Origin: JAMXLO01 sp963726125
GTDB taxonomy: Bacteria > Pseudomonadota > Alphaproteobacteria > Acetobacterales > Acetobacteraceae
NCBI GenBank assembly: GCA_963726125.1
Contig: CAVSBG010000007.1
Location: forward strand, 124,001 to 188,000
DNA: 64,000 nucleotides
Direction: 5' to 3'
Shown: positions 24,453 through 33,503 of the stretch, piece by piece
Layout: each line of letters starts with the position of its first letter
Numbering within the stretch: position 1 is the stretch's first letter
Position numbers and translations under genes: made by a program
Notes under the pieces: model-generated
The model's database searches: none
Seen by the model: only the letters and a program-made list of their open reading frames with translations
What the model was told of the DNA's origin: nothing

Positions 24453-25730
24453 ATGGCACCCTCCCTCCCCGATCCCGACGCCGAGGCTCGCCGCACCCTC
24501 CGCAACCACCGTCTGTTCGCCATCTCCCTTTTGGTGGTTATGGCCGCCCTGACCCTGGCCACCTACGCCCTGCCGCCGTCCGCCTGGACCGACCTGCTGC
24601 AAGCCGCGTCAAAGGCCGGCTTCGTCGGTGGCATTGCCGATTGGTTCGCCGTGACCGCCCTGTTCCGCCACCCGCTCGGCATCCCTATCCCGCACACCGC
24701 CATCATCCCGCGCCAGAAGGAACGCCTCGGTGCCGCGCTGGGCCGCTTCGTCGCCACCCACGTCTTCACCGGTGATGAAGTCTCCGGCGTGCTCGCGCGC
24801 CTTGACCTTCCCGGCATCCTCCATCGCTTCCTGGCCGATCCGGCGTCTGCCCGCCCCGCCGCCGTAACGCTGGCGGCCACGCTCCCCCGCATACTCGCCA
24901 CCGTGGAAGATGGCCGCGCCCGCCGCCTCGCCGCCCGTCTGATCCCGCGCATTGTCGGCGGCCGCGGCGCCGGCCAGGTGGTCGCCCGCGCCCTCCGCGG
25001 CTTGGTCGAAGGAGGCCGACACCAGGAGGTCTTCGGCTTCATCCTCGGCCAGCTCCGCGAGCTGCTGGCGGGCAAGGAGGAAACCCTCCGCGCCGCCATC
25101 GAGGAGCGCGTCCGCGAGCAAGGGGGGCGCCTGGTCGGCTGGGCGCTGGGAGCCTCGATCGCCCGCCGTGTGCTCGCGACGGTCACCACCGAGCTCGACA
25201 AGATCAGCCCCGACGGCTCGGAACTCCGCGCCGCCTTCGACGAATGGGTCCGCCGCGAGATCACCCGCCTGGAGGAGGACCCCGCACGAGCCGCGGAGGT
25301 CGGAGCTGCCATCCGCCGTGTCGTCGCCCACGAGACAGTGCAGGCGTGGCTGTGGGACCTATGGGCGCGCCTGCGCATTGCCCTGGAAGCCGACGCCGCC
25401 AGACCCACCGGCCGAACCGTCGCCATCGTCGAGGGCGCGCTCGCCAACATCGGCGCCATGATGGAATCCGACCCCGCCGCCCGAGCCCGCGTCCACGCTG
25501 CGGTGGAAACCGTGGTGGCGACGCTGCTCCCCGCCGCCCAATCCCACCTGTCCGAATTCATTGCCCAGGTCGTCGCCAATTGGGACTCCGAGACGATTGT
25601 GGAACGCCTGGAGCTACGCGTCGGCAAGGACCTGCAATACGTCCGCGTCAATGGTACTCTGGTAGGTTTCCTGGTCGGCGGATTGCTCTACTGGGCGCTG
25701 AAGGCCACCTTCGGCCACGTCAGCTTCTGA
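24453..25730 (+). CDS. DUF445 membrane protein (YjiN-like)
   Basis: The 425-residue protein has an N-terminal hydrophobic segment (LFAISLLVVMAALTLATYAL) and then GFVGGIADWFAVTALFRHPL and HTAIIPRQKERLG, the diagnostic DUF445 motifs. A long helical middle is rich in Glu/Arg, and there is a C-terminal hydrophobic segment (GFLVGGLLYWALKATF). Function is unknown. The ATG at 24453 was taken as the first that keeps the family N-terminus; upstream in-frame sequence runs into the IS border. Confidence 0.88.
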   Translation: MAPSLPDPDAEARRTLRNHRLFAISLLVVMAALTLATYALPPSAWTDLLQAASKAGFVGGIADWFAVTALFRHPLGIPIPHTAIIPRQKERLGAALGRFVATHVFTGDEVSGVLARLDLPGILHRFLADPASARPAAVTLAATLPRILATVEDGRARRLAARLIPRIVGGRGAGQVVARALRGLVEGGRHQEVFGFILGQLRELLAGKEETLRAAIEERVREQGGRLVGWALGASIARRVLATVTTELDKISPDGSELRAAFDEWVRREITRLEEDPARAAEVGAAIRRVVAHETVQAWLWDLWARLRIALEADAARPTGRTVAIVEGALANIGAMMESDPAARARVHAAVETVVATLLPAAQSHLSEFIAQVVANWDSETIVERLELRVGKDLQYVRVNGTLVGFLVGGLLYWALKATFGHVSF

Positions 25731-25755
25731 CCATGACACCCGCGCCAGGTCGCCG

Positions 25756-26940
25756 TCAGGCGTGCCTGGTCTCCGGCATCAGCCGCCAGAGCAGCACCGC
25801 GCCGAGCAGGCCGGCAGCGGCGAGCGCATAGAAAGCGGCGGTCAGCCCAAGCGTGTCGGCGATCCAGCCGGCCATGCTGGTGCTCAGGGCGGCGCCAATG
25901 CACACCGCCACACCGAGCGCGCCCATGCACAACGTGAAATGCGCCGTGCCCCGCGTCAGGTCGGCGGCCAACAACGGCAACATCACGCCGAAGACCGCGG
26001 CGCTGATGCCGCCAATCGACTGGGCGGCAATCACCGAATACGCCCCCGGCAGGACGGCGAGCAGGACGCCGCGCACCGGCAGAGCGATCCATCCCAACAG
26101 CAGGATCGGCCGGCGCCCGATGCGGTCCGCCGTGTGGCCAACCCACGGCGAGCACAACGCCACCACACCCTGCGGCAGAACGATGCAGGCGGCGATGATC
26201 AGGTTGGCAAAATCACCCGCACGCATGGTCACCGCTGCGGCGGCCAGCGGCAGCATCGCCGCATTGGACAGGTGGAACAGCAGCACGCCGGCGGCAAAGA
26301 TCAGCAGACGCCGGTCCATGAGAAGCGTGCGCAAGCTCCGCCAGTCCAGCAGAGTCGCTTTAGATATTGCGGCAGGCGCCGTGCGGATTGCGGCCAACGC
26401 CGCCAGCGCCGGCACGCAGAGCGCGGCCGTCAGCCAGAATACCGAGCCGCTCGACAGCCATGCGCCAATCGTGCCCATCACCGCCGCGGTGATGCCGTTA
26501 CCGATGGAGCCGAACCTCGCGTTGCGCCCCAGCCGATCGCCCAGCGCGGCATGACCGACAAGTTGCAGGCTGATCGCCGCGATTGCCGGGGTCAGGATGC
26601 TGCCCGCGATCCCTTGCAGCACCAGGGCCAGTGCGACCGGCAACCTGGTGGGCCAGATCGCCAGCAGCAACGCGGCGATGATGATGGCGATCAGACCGCC
26701 GCGGACTATCCTGCGCTTGCTGTGCGCCGCGTCGACCACTGCGCCGGCGGGTATCTGGCTCACCAGCGCGGTGACGGTGCCCAGGCTGAGCACGAAGCCG
26801 ATCTCGACCTGCGTCCATTTCTGAGTGGTCAGGTAGACGGCAACGAACGGTCCGAACCCGGTTTGAACATCAGCGATGAAAAAGTTCAGCAGGTCGAGGG
26901 CGCGCGAATTTCGTGTGGCAGGCGTTGCATCACGGGGCAT
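25756..26940 (-). CDS. MFS transporter
   Basis: The 394-residue protein has about twelve hydrophobic helices, an N-terminal FIADVQTGFGPFVAVYL and the loop motif VGHTADRIGRRPILLLG between helices. It would be a proton-driven exporter of small compounds. The sequence is closest in style to DHA1-type drug exporters. The stop converges on DUF445 with 25 bp between; the PRC-barrel gene lies 3 bp upstream in the same direction. Confidence 0.86.
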   Translation of the reverse strand: MPRDATPATRNSRALDLLNFFIADVQTGFGPFVAVYLTTQKWTQVEIGFVLSLGTVTALVSQIPAGAVVDAAHSKRRIVRGGLIAIIIAALLLAIWPTRLPVALALVLQGIAGSILTPAIAAISLQLVGHAALGDRLGRNARFGSIGNGITAAVMGTIGAWLSSGSVFWLTAALCVPALAALAAIRTAPAAISKATLLDWRSLRTLLMDRRLLIFAAGVLLFHLSNAAMLPLAAAAVTMRAGDFANLIIAACIVLPQGVVALCSPWVGHTADRIGRRPILLLGWIALPVRGVLLAVLPGAYSVIAAQSIGGISAAVFGVMLPLLAADLTRGTAHFTLCMGALGVAVCIGAALSTSMAGWIADTLGLTAAFYALAAAGLLGAVLLWRLMPETRHA

Positions 26941-26943
26941 GCA

Positions 26944-27405
26944 TCAACGCGGAGCCGGCGGCGGGACAGTCGGAGAGGTTGCATCGTCTCTCGCGGGCGC
27001 CGGGCTCGTATCGGGTACCACGACCGGCACGGATTTGGTCGGGTCCTTGTATTCTGGCGCCGCCTTCATCTGGTCCGGCGTCAGGTCCAGTGTGATCGGA
27101 TGCTTCGCATCGCCTGGGGCAAAATGCAGCGTGCTCCAGTGCACCGCCACTTTGCGGGCACCGACACCCATGAAGCCGCCAAAGTCGATCACCGCCGCCT
27201 CTGGCGTTCCGGCCGCATCGATCAGCACGTCGACCAGACGGCCGACGGTCTTGCCGTCCTGTTCGGACACTGGAAGTCCGAGGATCGCGACCGCCTGTTG
27301 TGGGGGTACCTGCTCGATCTTGCCGGATGGCATATCCGGCACGGGCGCAGCCGCCGAGGCGCTCAGCAGGGCGGCGAGGCTAAGGTATCGACGAAACAAG
27401 TACAT
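26944..27405 (-). CDS. PRC-barrel domain protein, exported
   Basis: The 153-residue protein starts MYLFRRYLSLAALLSASAAA, a signal peptide. AILGLPVSEQDGKTVGRLVDVLI then EAAVIDFGGFMGVGARKVAV is a PRC-barrel. The proline-rich end (TSPTVPPPAPR) suggests a flexible tail. PRC-barrels act in protein or RNA contacts; the exported type is poorly known. It appears co-transcribed with the MFS gene. Confidence 0.83.
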   Translation of the reverse strand: MYLFRRYLSLAALLSASAAAPVPDMPSGKIEQVPPQQAVAILGLPVSEQDGKTVGRLVDVLIDAAGTPEAAVIDFGGFMGVGARKVAVHWSTLHFAPGDAKHPITLDLTPDQMKAAPEYKDPTKSVPVVVPDTSPAPARDDATSPTVPPPAPR

Positions 27406-28329
27406 TGGCGCCTCCAAGCGAAGCTTCCCCGGATCAGCGAGCCTAGCCACTCCGCACCGCACATCGAATTCGCAAATGCGCACGGGACAAGACCAGTGTC
27501 ACGTCATGAGAGACGCACATTCGGCGGTCCACCATCGCGACGCAGCGAACGTGATGCCTCCAGCTGCCAGTATATCGATGACGGCGCTATGGGGTTGGCC
27601 TGCCAGCCCGGCCTCAGCCTAAAGGAATATCTTCCCATTTGCCGCGAAATGCGATATAGACCCGCCGCCAGGTTGGCGGGGTGAATATCTCATGCGGGTA
27701 ATCGGTCTTGGACTAGAGTGTCGAGCGGCCATATCGCAATGGCGATTTCGCCCGGTCAATGATGATGCCCTCGCGTGCAAGAACGTTCCGAAGGGCAGCC
27801 ACTCAAACGCGAGCCGATCGACCAGCAGCCAAGCCACTTCGGCGGAGATCTTACGCGACTGGGGTTCAAGACATGGGCGGCATGAATGCAGCGAGGACAC
27901 CGCAGGGCTGATGTCATCGTGCTCCGCATCGTAGTCCCGGCACTCGGCAGCTCCAACTACATAATTCACGGTGATGGACGAGCGGTGGTCAACATTCCGG
28001 TTTTGATAGGTGTGGCCGGTGTCATCATCGGCAGCGCCCTGCTGCTGCTGTGCGCCAGGAAATTTTAGCCGATTGAGACTGGCAGACAGACTTGATGTCA
28101 ATAAATTTTCTGATGTCAGAAAAGGAAATGCGATATGGGGGCTATCCCAATCATTCTCACTGGGCGTCGCTTGGTGCCATTCGCGTGGTTTGCGGTTGAA
28201 AATGCTTGCTTTGCGATAGGCGTTTATGGCCCTCGCTTAGGGAGCATTTCCGGGCATCAAGCATTAGATTCTATCCACTAGCCGCTTCGCTGCACCACCC
28301 CGCGGCCGAAACCGCAACTCACCCGGAAG
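27406..28329. other. Long stretch without a confident gene
   Basis: About 920 bp. Open frames of 60-160 codons occur on both strands but lack motif-like sequence. The part from 27600 to 28280 is AT-richer than the rest of the window. One plus-strand frame at 27886-28068 (60 residues) ends in a single hydrophobic helix, IPVLIGVAGVIIGSALLLLC, and might be a small membrane protein. Otherwise this may be decayed or acquired sequence. Confidence 0.5.
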
Positions 28330-29388
28330 TCAGCCGGCGCTGCCGTCAAACGATACCCATTTAGCGGAACCATAGTCATACAGCTTGCAGCGGCGGCAAA
28401 TGCGGGCATAAGCCCGCCATGAGAACCGCCAGGTGACGACACTGGTACGTCCCTCCAGGGTTCGTTGCATGCGCGTCAGGTTGTAGAGTGGCACATCCGA
28501 CGCTGCGTGGTGTGCATTATGCTCCATGATACCCAGCACGATCGGCGCGAACGGAAACGGGAACCGCACGCACACAGTGCCGTGCAGACCGCCTTGTTGC
28601 GCCCGCCATGCGGCCTCATCGGGATACCAGCGTATCGCGGGGTGCGTGTGGTGCAGGAAAATGACAAAGGAGATAAACGCGTTCCACGCCAGGAACGGCA
28701 GTGCCACGCCGACCAGGACGCTCTCCCACGCGCCTTTGCCGAACATCCCGCCCAGCGCAATGACGCCGTATAGCTGCAGCGCGAGCGCCGCCAGCACCAG
28801 CAGCGAGTCCAGGCAGTAAACCATACGGACGCGCCCGATGACCTGTGGCAGTGGCACGAGCAGCCGCGGCGCCCAATGGCCGATCAGGTAATATGACGCC
28901 ACGCCGGCCGGTGTTCGCCACAAGCGATACAGCGCGCGCCGCAGCCAGCCGCAATGCTGGTAGTCCGCCGGGCTCATCGGCTCCCATGCAACATCGAGTC
29001 CGCGGATGTTGTTGTAGCGGTGGTGCAACCGATTGTGCGAAAGGTCCCACAGTGAGAACGCGTGCAGCGCTGGGAGAAAGGCCAGGCGACCCAGCACCTG
29101 GTTGAGACGCCGTGATCGCGTGAGGCTGTTATGGGCCGCGTCATGGCCGACGACGAACAGCATCCCGATCACGATCCCGCACGGCACGCACATCAACACC
29201 GCGACCGGAGTCGGCATGGCAAGCACCAGTACCAACAGGCTGAGATAAACCGCGAACAATGCCGAGAACAATGCGATCGGTAGCAGAACGCGACGGCGCG
29301 CGAAGCCTTGCCGCTCTTGCGTTGTGAAATGCGATTGGTGTGCCAGATCCGGTCCCCCCTTCCCCCACCCGACATTCGACGCGGCCAC
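28330..29388 (-). CDS. Membrane fatty acid desaturase family protein
   Basis: The 352-residue protein has the three histidine boxes that bind the di-iron centre: HDAAH at 82-86, HNRLHH at 118-123 and HNAHH at 290-294, plus HHTHP near 246. They are placed among hydrophobic segments. It would desaturate or hydroxylate lipid acyl chains, or a carotenoid, in the membrane using electrons from a ferredoxin-type donor not seen nearby. It stands alone; the 250 bp upstream hold its likely promoter and nothing else recognised. Confidence 0.87.
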   Translation of the reverse strand: MAASNVGWGKGGPDLAHQSHFTTQERQGFARRRVLLPIALFSALFAVYLSLLVLVLAMPTPVAVLMCVPCGIVIGMLFVVGHDAAHNSLTRSRRLNQVLGRLAFLPALHAFSLWDLSHNRLHHRYNNIRGLDVAWEPMSPADYQHCGWLRRALYRLWRTPAGVASYYLIGHWAPRLLVPLPQVIGRVRMVYCLDSLLVLAALALQLYGVIALGGMFGKGAWESVLVGVALPFLAWNAFISFVIFLHHTHPAIRWYPDEAAWRAQQGGLHGTVCVRFPFPFAPIVLGIMEHNAHHAASDVPLYNLTRMQRTLEGRTSVVTWRFSWRAYARICRRCKLYDYGSAKWVSFDGSAG

Positions 29389-29638
29389 ACCTACCGCGTC
29401 GCTCGCTGCATCATCGGTTCACGATGCCGGTTGGTCGAGCCAATTCAATGTGTGGCGGCGAAACATTTGTATTATGCCTGCCTCATCAAGGAGGTACAGC
29501 AACAGGCGTGGCGCTGTCGAGCCATCGCTGAATTTATTCCCGAATCCGTATTGACGTCGACGGAAGACCCACGTCCTGTGGCGGCAACACACCCTATCAG
29601 GGTAGGATGCCTTTCTCGCACATGGGGAGTGAACGCTG

Positions 29639-30019
29639 ATGCCGACCAGCTACAAGCAGATGCTCGAAGCGGCCCACGCCGCCGTTCCGGCGATATCCGC
29701 AGCCGACGCCGCTGCCCTGGTGGAGAAGCAGGGCGCGCTCATCGTTGACGTCCGCGATGGCACAGAGGTTGCGGCCAGCGGCAAGGCCAAGGGTGCGATC
29801 GCTGTCGCCCGAGGCTCCCTGGAATCTCGCGCCGACCCCGATTCGCCGAACCACAACCCGGCATTCCGCAAGGACCGCCCGGTTATCCTCTACTGCGCCG
29901 GCGGTGGCCGCGCCGCGCTTGCCGGCAAGACCCTGAAGGACATGGGCTTCACCGACGTACGCAATCTCGGCGGCTTCAAGGACTGGGTGGCCGGAGGCGG
30001 CGCGATCGAACCAGCGTAA
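29639..30019 (+). CDS. Rhodanese-like sulfurtransferase
   Basis: The 126-residue single-domain protein has ALIVDVRDGTEVAASGKAKGAI and the active loop ILYCAGGGRAALAGKTL with the catalytic cysteine present, followed by VRNLGGFKDWVAGGGAIEPA. It could transfer sulfane sulfur to cyanide or thiols in the cytoplasm. GGGGAGTGAACGCTG precedes the ATG. It converges on a degraded transporter fragment. Confidence 0.9.
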   Translation: MPTSYKQMLEAAHAAVPAISAADAAALVEKQGALIVDVRDGTEVAASGKAKGAIAVARGSLESRADPDSPNHNPAFRKDRPVILYCAGGGRAALAGKTLKDMGFTDVRNLGGFKDWVAGGGAIEPA

Positions 30020-30320
30020 GCGCCGCCACCAGCAACACGAGATTGCTCGCCAGGGAACGCACCAGGCCGGCGCCATAATCCGCCGCCCCGGTGCGTCGCC
30101 CAACCGTGCGAAGAACGCGTCGTCGATTACCGCCGCACCGAGCGCGATCGACGACTGCGCAACGGTCAGGATCGGCCCGGCCGCCGCGCCCGCATCCTCG
30201 CCACTGACGCCGGCGCTGCCGACCAGCATCAGCGGCCATGCCCAATCCCCGCACGTGCCCGCCAACCCGCGCGGCGATCGGCCCAGATACCGACGATGCC
30301 GCCGCCGCATGATGCGCCAC
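29976..30320 (-). pseudogene. Degraded C-terminal fragment of an MFS-type transporter
   Basis: One frame reads ILTVAQSSIALGAAVIDDAF and another GAADYGAGLVRSLASNLVLL; joined, they look like the last helices of an EmrB/QacA-like MFS protein. No start or upstream helices remain between this and the ABC gene, and the frames are shifted. The match is by pattern only, so identity is tentative. Confidence 0.4.
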
Positions 30321-30330
30321 GCCGCGCTAA

Positions 30331-31137
30331 CTAATTCGAGGGCGCCGGTACCGTGGGCGCATGCTCAACGCGCTGCAGGAACTCGCGAGTGCGCGGCAGA
30401 CGTGGCGAGCGGAAGATGCGATCGGGCGAGCCTTCCTCCAGCACCTGTCCGTTCTCCATCACGACCACCCAGTTGGCAACGCTGCGGGCGAATGCCATTT
30501 CATGAGTGACAACCAGCATCGTCATGCCTTCGTTGGCGAGTTGCTGCATGACACTGAGCACCTCGCCCACAGTCTCCGGATCAAGCGCCGATGTTGCCTC
30601 GTCGAACAGCATCGCGCGCGGCTGCATGGCGAGCGCGCGAGCGATCGCGACGCGCTGCTGCTGCCCGCCGGATAGCTGCGCCGGCAACGAGTGCGCCTTG
30701 TCCGCAAGGCCGACCTTGGCAAGGAATTCGTGCGCCCGCGCCGTGACCTCGGTACGAGGCAACCGCAGCACCGTGCGCGGACCCTCGCACACGTTGGAAA
30801 GCGCGGTCATATGCGGGAATAGTTCGAAGCTTTGGAACACCATGCCGATGTGCCGGCGGATCTCGCGCGCGCCGCGTCCCTTCACGCGGACCTGCTGGCC
30901 GTCGAACAGGATGCGGCCTCGATCGATCGGCTCCAGTCCGTTGATGCAGCGCAGCAGCGTCGATTTACCGGATCCGCTTGGGCCGATGATGCAGACGACC
31001 TCGCCTTCGTGGGCGGTCAGCGAGACGCCGCGTAGCGCCTCGACGCCGGTCGGGTAGCGACGGTGGACATCCTCGATCCGAACCAGCGCCGGTTCGTCGT
31101 TGGCGTGCCGACGGTGATCGCTTGTGCTGTCGCTCAT
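30331..31137 (-). CDS. Polar amino acid ABC transporter ATP-binding protein
   Basis: The 268-residue protein has Walker A IGPSGSGKSTLLRCI, signature LSGGQQQRVAIARALA, Walker B AMLFDEATSALDPE and the H-loop VVTHEMAFA. It matches the GlnQ/HisP/ArtP type. It would energise the two permeases immediately upstream on the same strand (7 bp gap). Specificity cannot be set from the ATPase. Confidence 0.93.
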   Translation of the reverse strand: MSDSTSDHRRHANDEPALVRIEDVHRRYPTGVEALRGVSLTAHEGEVVCIIGPSGSGKSTLLRCINGLEPIDRGRILFDGQQVRVKGRGAREIRRHIGMVFQSFELFPHMTALSNVCEGPRTVLRLPRTEVTARAHEFLAKVGLADKAHSLPAQLSGGQQQRVAIARALAMQPRAMLFDEATSALDPETVGEVLSVMQQLANEGMTMLVVTHEMAFARSVANWVVVMENGQVLEEGSPDRIFRSPRLPRTREFLQRVEHAPTVPAPSN

Positions 31138-31144
31138 CGCCGGT

Positions 31145-31801
31145 TCATTCCCTGACCTGCTGACGGCGATACAGCCAGTCGCAGATCTTGGCCTGCGGAT
31201 AAGCCAGCACCAGATAGGACACCGCCAGCGCGCTGAGCACTTCCAGGGTTCGATAGTTCTGGGTCCGCAGTGCCAGCGCCTGATACGTCAGATCGGCCAC
31301 GGCGAGCGTCGATACGAGCGACGTTTCCTTGAACAGCTCGACCCACATGCTCGCGGTTTCCGGCATCACGCGCGACCAGGCCTGCGGCACGATCACGCGG
31401 AAGAACGCCTGTGTCTCCGACATGCCCAGCGCGCGCCCCGCATGCCATTGGCCGACGCGGATCGACGCGATCCCCGCGCGAAAATTCTCCGAGAGAAACG
31501 CCGACACATTGCAGACCAGGCCAAATGCGACAGTGGCAAAACCAGGTAGCTGGATGTTCGTCTCCGATGGCAGCACGTAATACAGCCAGTATAATTGCAG
31601 CAGCAGCGGCGTCGCGCGCCAGAACTCCACCCATCCGGTCGCCATCTTTGCCACCACGGCAGGTGCATAGAGCCGCGCGAGCGCCAGCGCCAACGCGACG
31701 ACCAGCGCGCATGGCATCACCAGCACGGTCAGCTCGATGGTCACGAGCAAACCGGGCAGCAGGACCGGGAAGGAGTCGAAGAATGCTGGCCAGTAGAACA
31801 T
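31145..31801 (-). CDS. Amino acid ABC transporter permease
   Basis: The 218-residue protein has five or so helices and the EAA-type loop IRVGQWHAGRALGMSETQAFFRVIVPQA, typical of HisMQ-type permeases. The ATG at 31801 (MFYWPAFFDSF) lies 7 bp after the preceding permease stop; an alternative start at 31846 would overlap that gene. It forms a heterodimer with the next permease. Confidence 0.92.
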   Translation of the reverse strand: MFYWPAFFDSFPVLLPGLLVTIELTVLVMPCALVVALALALARLYAPAVVAKMATGWVEFWRATPLLLQLYWLYYVLPSETNIQLPGFATVAFGLVCNVSAFLSENFRAGIASIRVGQWHAGRALGMSETQAFFRVIVPQAWSRVMPETASMWVELFKETSLVSTLAVADLTYQALALRTQNYRTLEVLSALAVSYLVLAYPQAKICDWLYRRQQVRE

Positions 31802-31808
31802 GCGCCGC

Positions 31809-32477
31809 CTATGCCGCGCCACGCGCAGCGACGCCGACGTAGACACGATCGAGTGCCCGCGCGATCGCGACGATGACCAGGAAGTAGAAGATCATCAGCG
31901 TGGTGTAGATCGGGAACGGCTTGGCGGTCTCGCCTTCCAACAGATTGGCCGCCCAGAAGAGTTCCTGCACGGCGATCGTGCTGGCCAGCACTGAGTCCTT
32001 GATGTTGCGAACGATGCGCGTGCTCAGTGGTGGCATCATGCGGATCGCCACCTGCGGCAGAATGATGCGGGCGATCGCCTGCGGTGCGCTCATTCCCAGC
32101 GCGAGCGCCGCCTGCATCTGCCCCCGGCGCACCGAGGCGAGGCCGCCACGAACGATCTCGGCGATGTAGGCGCCGGAATGCACGCCGAGCGCCACGACGC
32201 CGGCGAGAAACGCGGGAAAATCCTGAAGTCCCAACAACAATGGCAATCCGAAGAACACCCAGACCATGATGACCAAAATCGGGATCGAGCGGACCACGTC
32301 GATGACAAAGCCGAACGCGCGATCAATCCATCGGCCACCATAGACGCGGCCGATGCCCATGACCGTGCCCAGCACCATGGCCAACGCGATCGACGCAACG
32401 TTGAGTTCGATGGTGACCAGAAGTGCCTTTCCCAGCAGCGGCAGGTTGGCACTGACAATGTGGAGCGCGTCGAGCAT
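31809..32477 (-). CDS. Amino acid ABC transporter permease
   Basis: The 222-residue protein begins with the membrane insertion stretch LLGKALLVTIELNVASIALAM and has the EAA loop GQMQAALALGMSAPQAIARI. It is the second HisMQ-type permease of the importer and begins 14 bp after the binding-protein stop. Confidence 0.92.
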   Translation of the reverse strand: MLDALHIVSANLPLLGKALLVTIELNVASIALAMVLGTVMGIGRVYGGRWIDRAFGFVIDVVRSIPILVIMVWVFFGLPLLLGLQDFPAFLAGVVALGVHSGAYIAEIVRGGLASVRRGQMQAALALGMSAPQAIARIILPQVAIRMMPPLSTRIVRNIKDSVLASTIAVQELFWAANLLEGETAKPFPIYTTLMIFYFLVIVAIARALDRVYVGVAARGAA

Positions 32478-32491
32478 TCCCGAACACGCGG

Positions 32492-33367
32492 TCAGATCTG
32501 ATCAGGGTGCTCTCTGGCAAATTTGATGCTGTCGACCTCTTCCTGCTTGATCTTCGCGTCGTTCTTCTTCTCGACTTCGACCAGGAAGTCGCGGAACACC
32601 GGCTGGTTCTTGGCGATCGCCTGTCCGACCGGAATGATGTTGAACGTGGATGTGGTGCAGTCGTCCGGGATGGAGAACATGTCCTTATAGGCGTTCTTGA
32701 AGATCGGTTCCTGCGGGTAGTCACCGACAACGAAGTCGGCGCGGCCGGAGAGAAGTTCGTCAACCGGCGCCTGGCCGCTTCCCGTCACGCCCCGCATCTT
32801 GGCCTTCGGGAATGTCTCCGGAATCCATGTGGCCTGGTTGGTGCCGACATAAGCTGCAAACGTCAGGCCCGGATCGTTGAGCTGTGCGGGGGACTTCACA
32901 GCGGCCGCTTTTGGATTTGTCTTCAGTCCGAATATACAGAACTTGCCGCTGGAATACGTGACGAAGTCGACCACCTGCTTGCGTTGTTCGGTCTCCGACA
33001 GCGCCGAGATGGTAATGTCCACGCCGCCGGAGATCACGATCGGGATCTTGGTTTCGTTGGAAACCGGCACGACCTCGAGCTTGACCCCGAGCGCATCCGC
33101 GATGGCTTTGGCGAACACCCAGGAGGAACCGCGGTACTCATCGCCGGTGCCGCTCTTGTTGCGGTATGCCCAAGGGAAGGCCGGGGTGACGCCGACCTTG
33201 AGAGTGCCCCGCTTCAGGATTGCGTCGATGCGCTCGCTCTTACCGGCCTCGGGGACGCCTGCCGGGCGCTGCTGCGCCGCAGCCTGGCAAGCCAGGGTCG
33301 CGATCAGTGCCGATGCGACGAAGACGCCGGTGATCCAGCGAAAGGCTGGCTTTCGTGCGGTGTTCAT
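32492..33367 (-). CDS. Amino acid ABC transporter substrate-binding protein
   Basis: The 291-residue protein has a signal peptide (FRWITGVFVASALIATLACQ) and the class 3 binding-protein pattern RGTLKVGVTPAFPWAY, with GVDITISALSETEQRKQVVD in the first lobe. It would capture a polar amino acid in the periplasm. The ATG at 33367 is the first that opens the signal peptide; the upstream in-frame part is not protein-like. First gene of the importer operon. Confidence 0.92.
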   Translation of the reverse strand: MNTARKPAFRWITGVFVASALIATLACQAAAQQRPAGVPEAGKSERIDAILKRGTLKVGVTPAFPWAYRNKSGTGDEYRGSSWVFAKAIADALGVKLEVVPVSNETKIPIVISGGVDITISALSETEQRKQVVDFVTYSSGKFCIFGLKTNPKAAAVKSPAQLNDPGLTFAAYVGTNQATWIPETFPKAKMRGVTGSGQAPVDELLSGRADFVVGDYPQEPIFKNAYKDMFSIPDDCTTSTFNIIPVGQAIAKNQPVFRDFLVEVEKKNDAKIKQEEVDSIKFAREHPDQI

Positions 33368-33503
33368 TCGTTTCCCCCGAACCCGGTTCTTTGCGGTCGC
33401 GGCACCTTCCGCCGAAGCGCGTCGAGATGTCAAATTCGGCGACCCTGCCTCGCAGTGGCTGGGCGTATCGGGGATGACGCTAACGCAATAGTATCTGGAT
33501 ACT

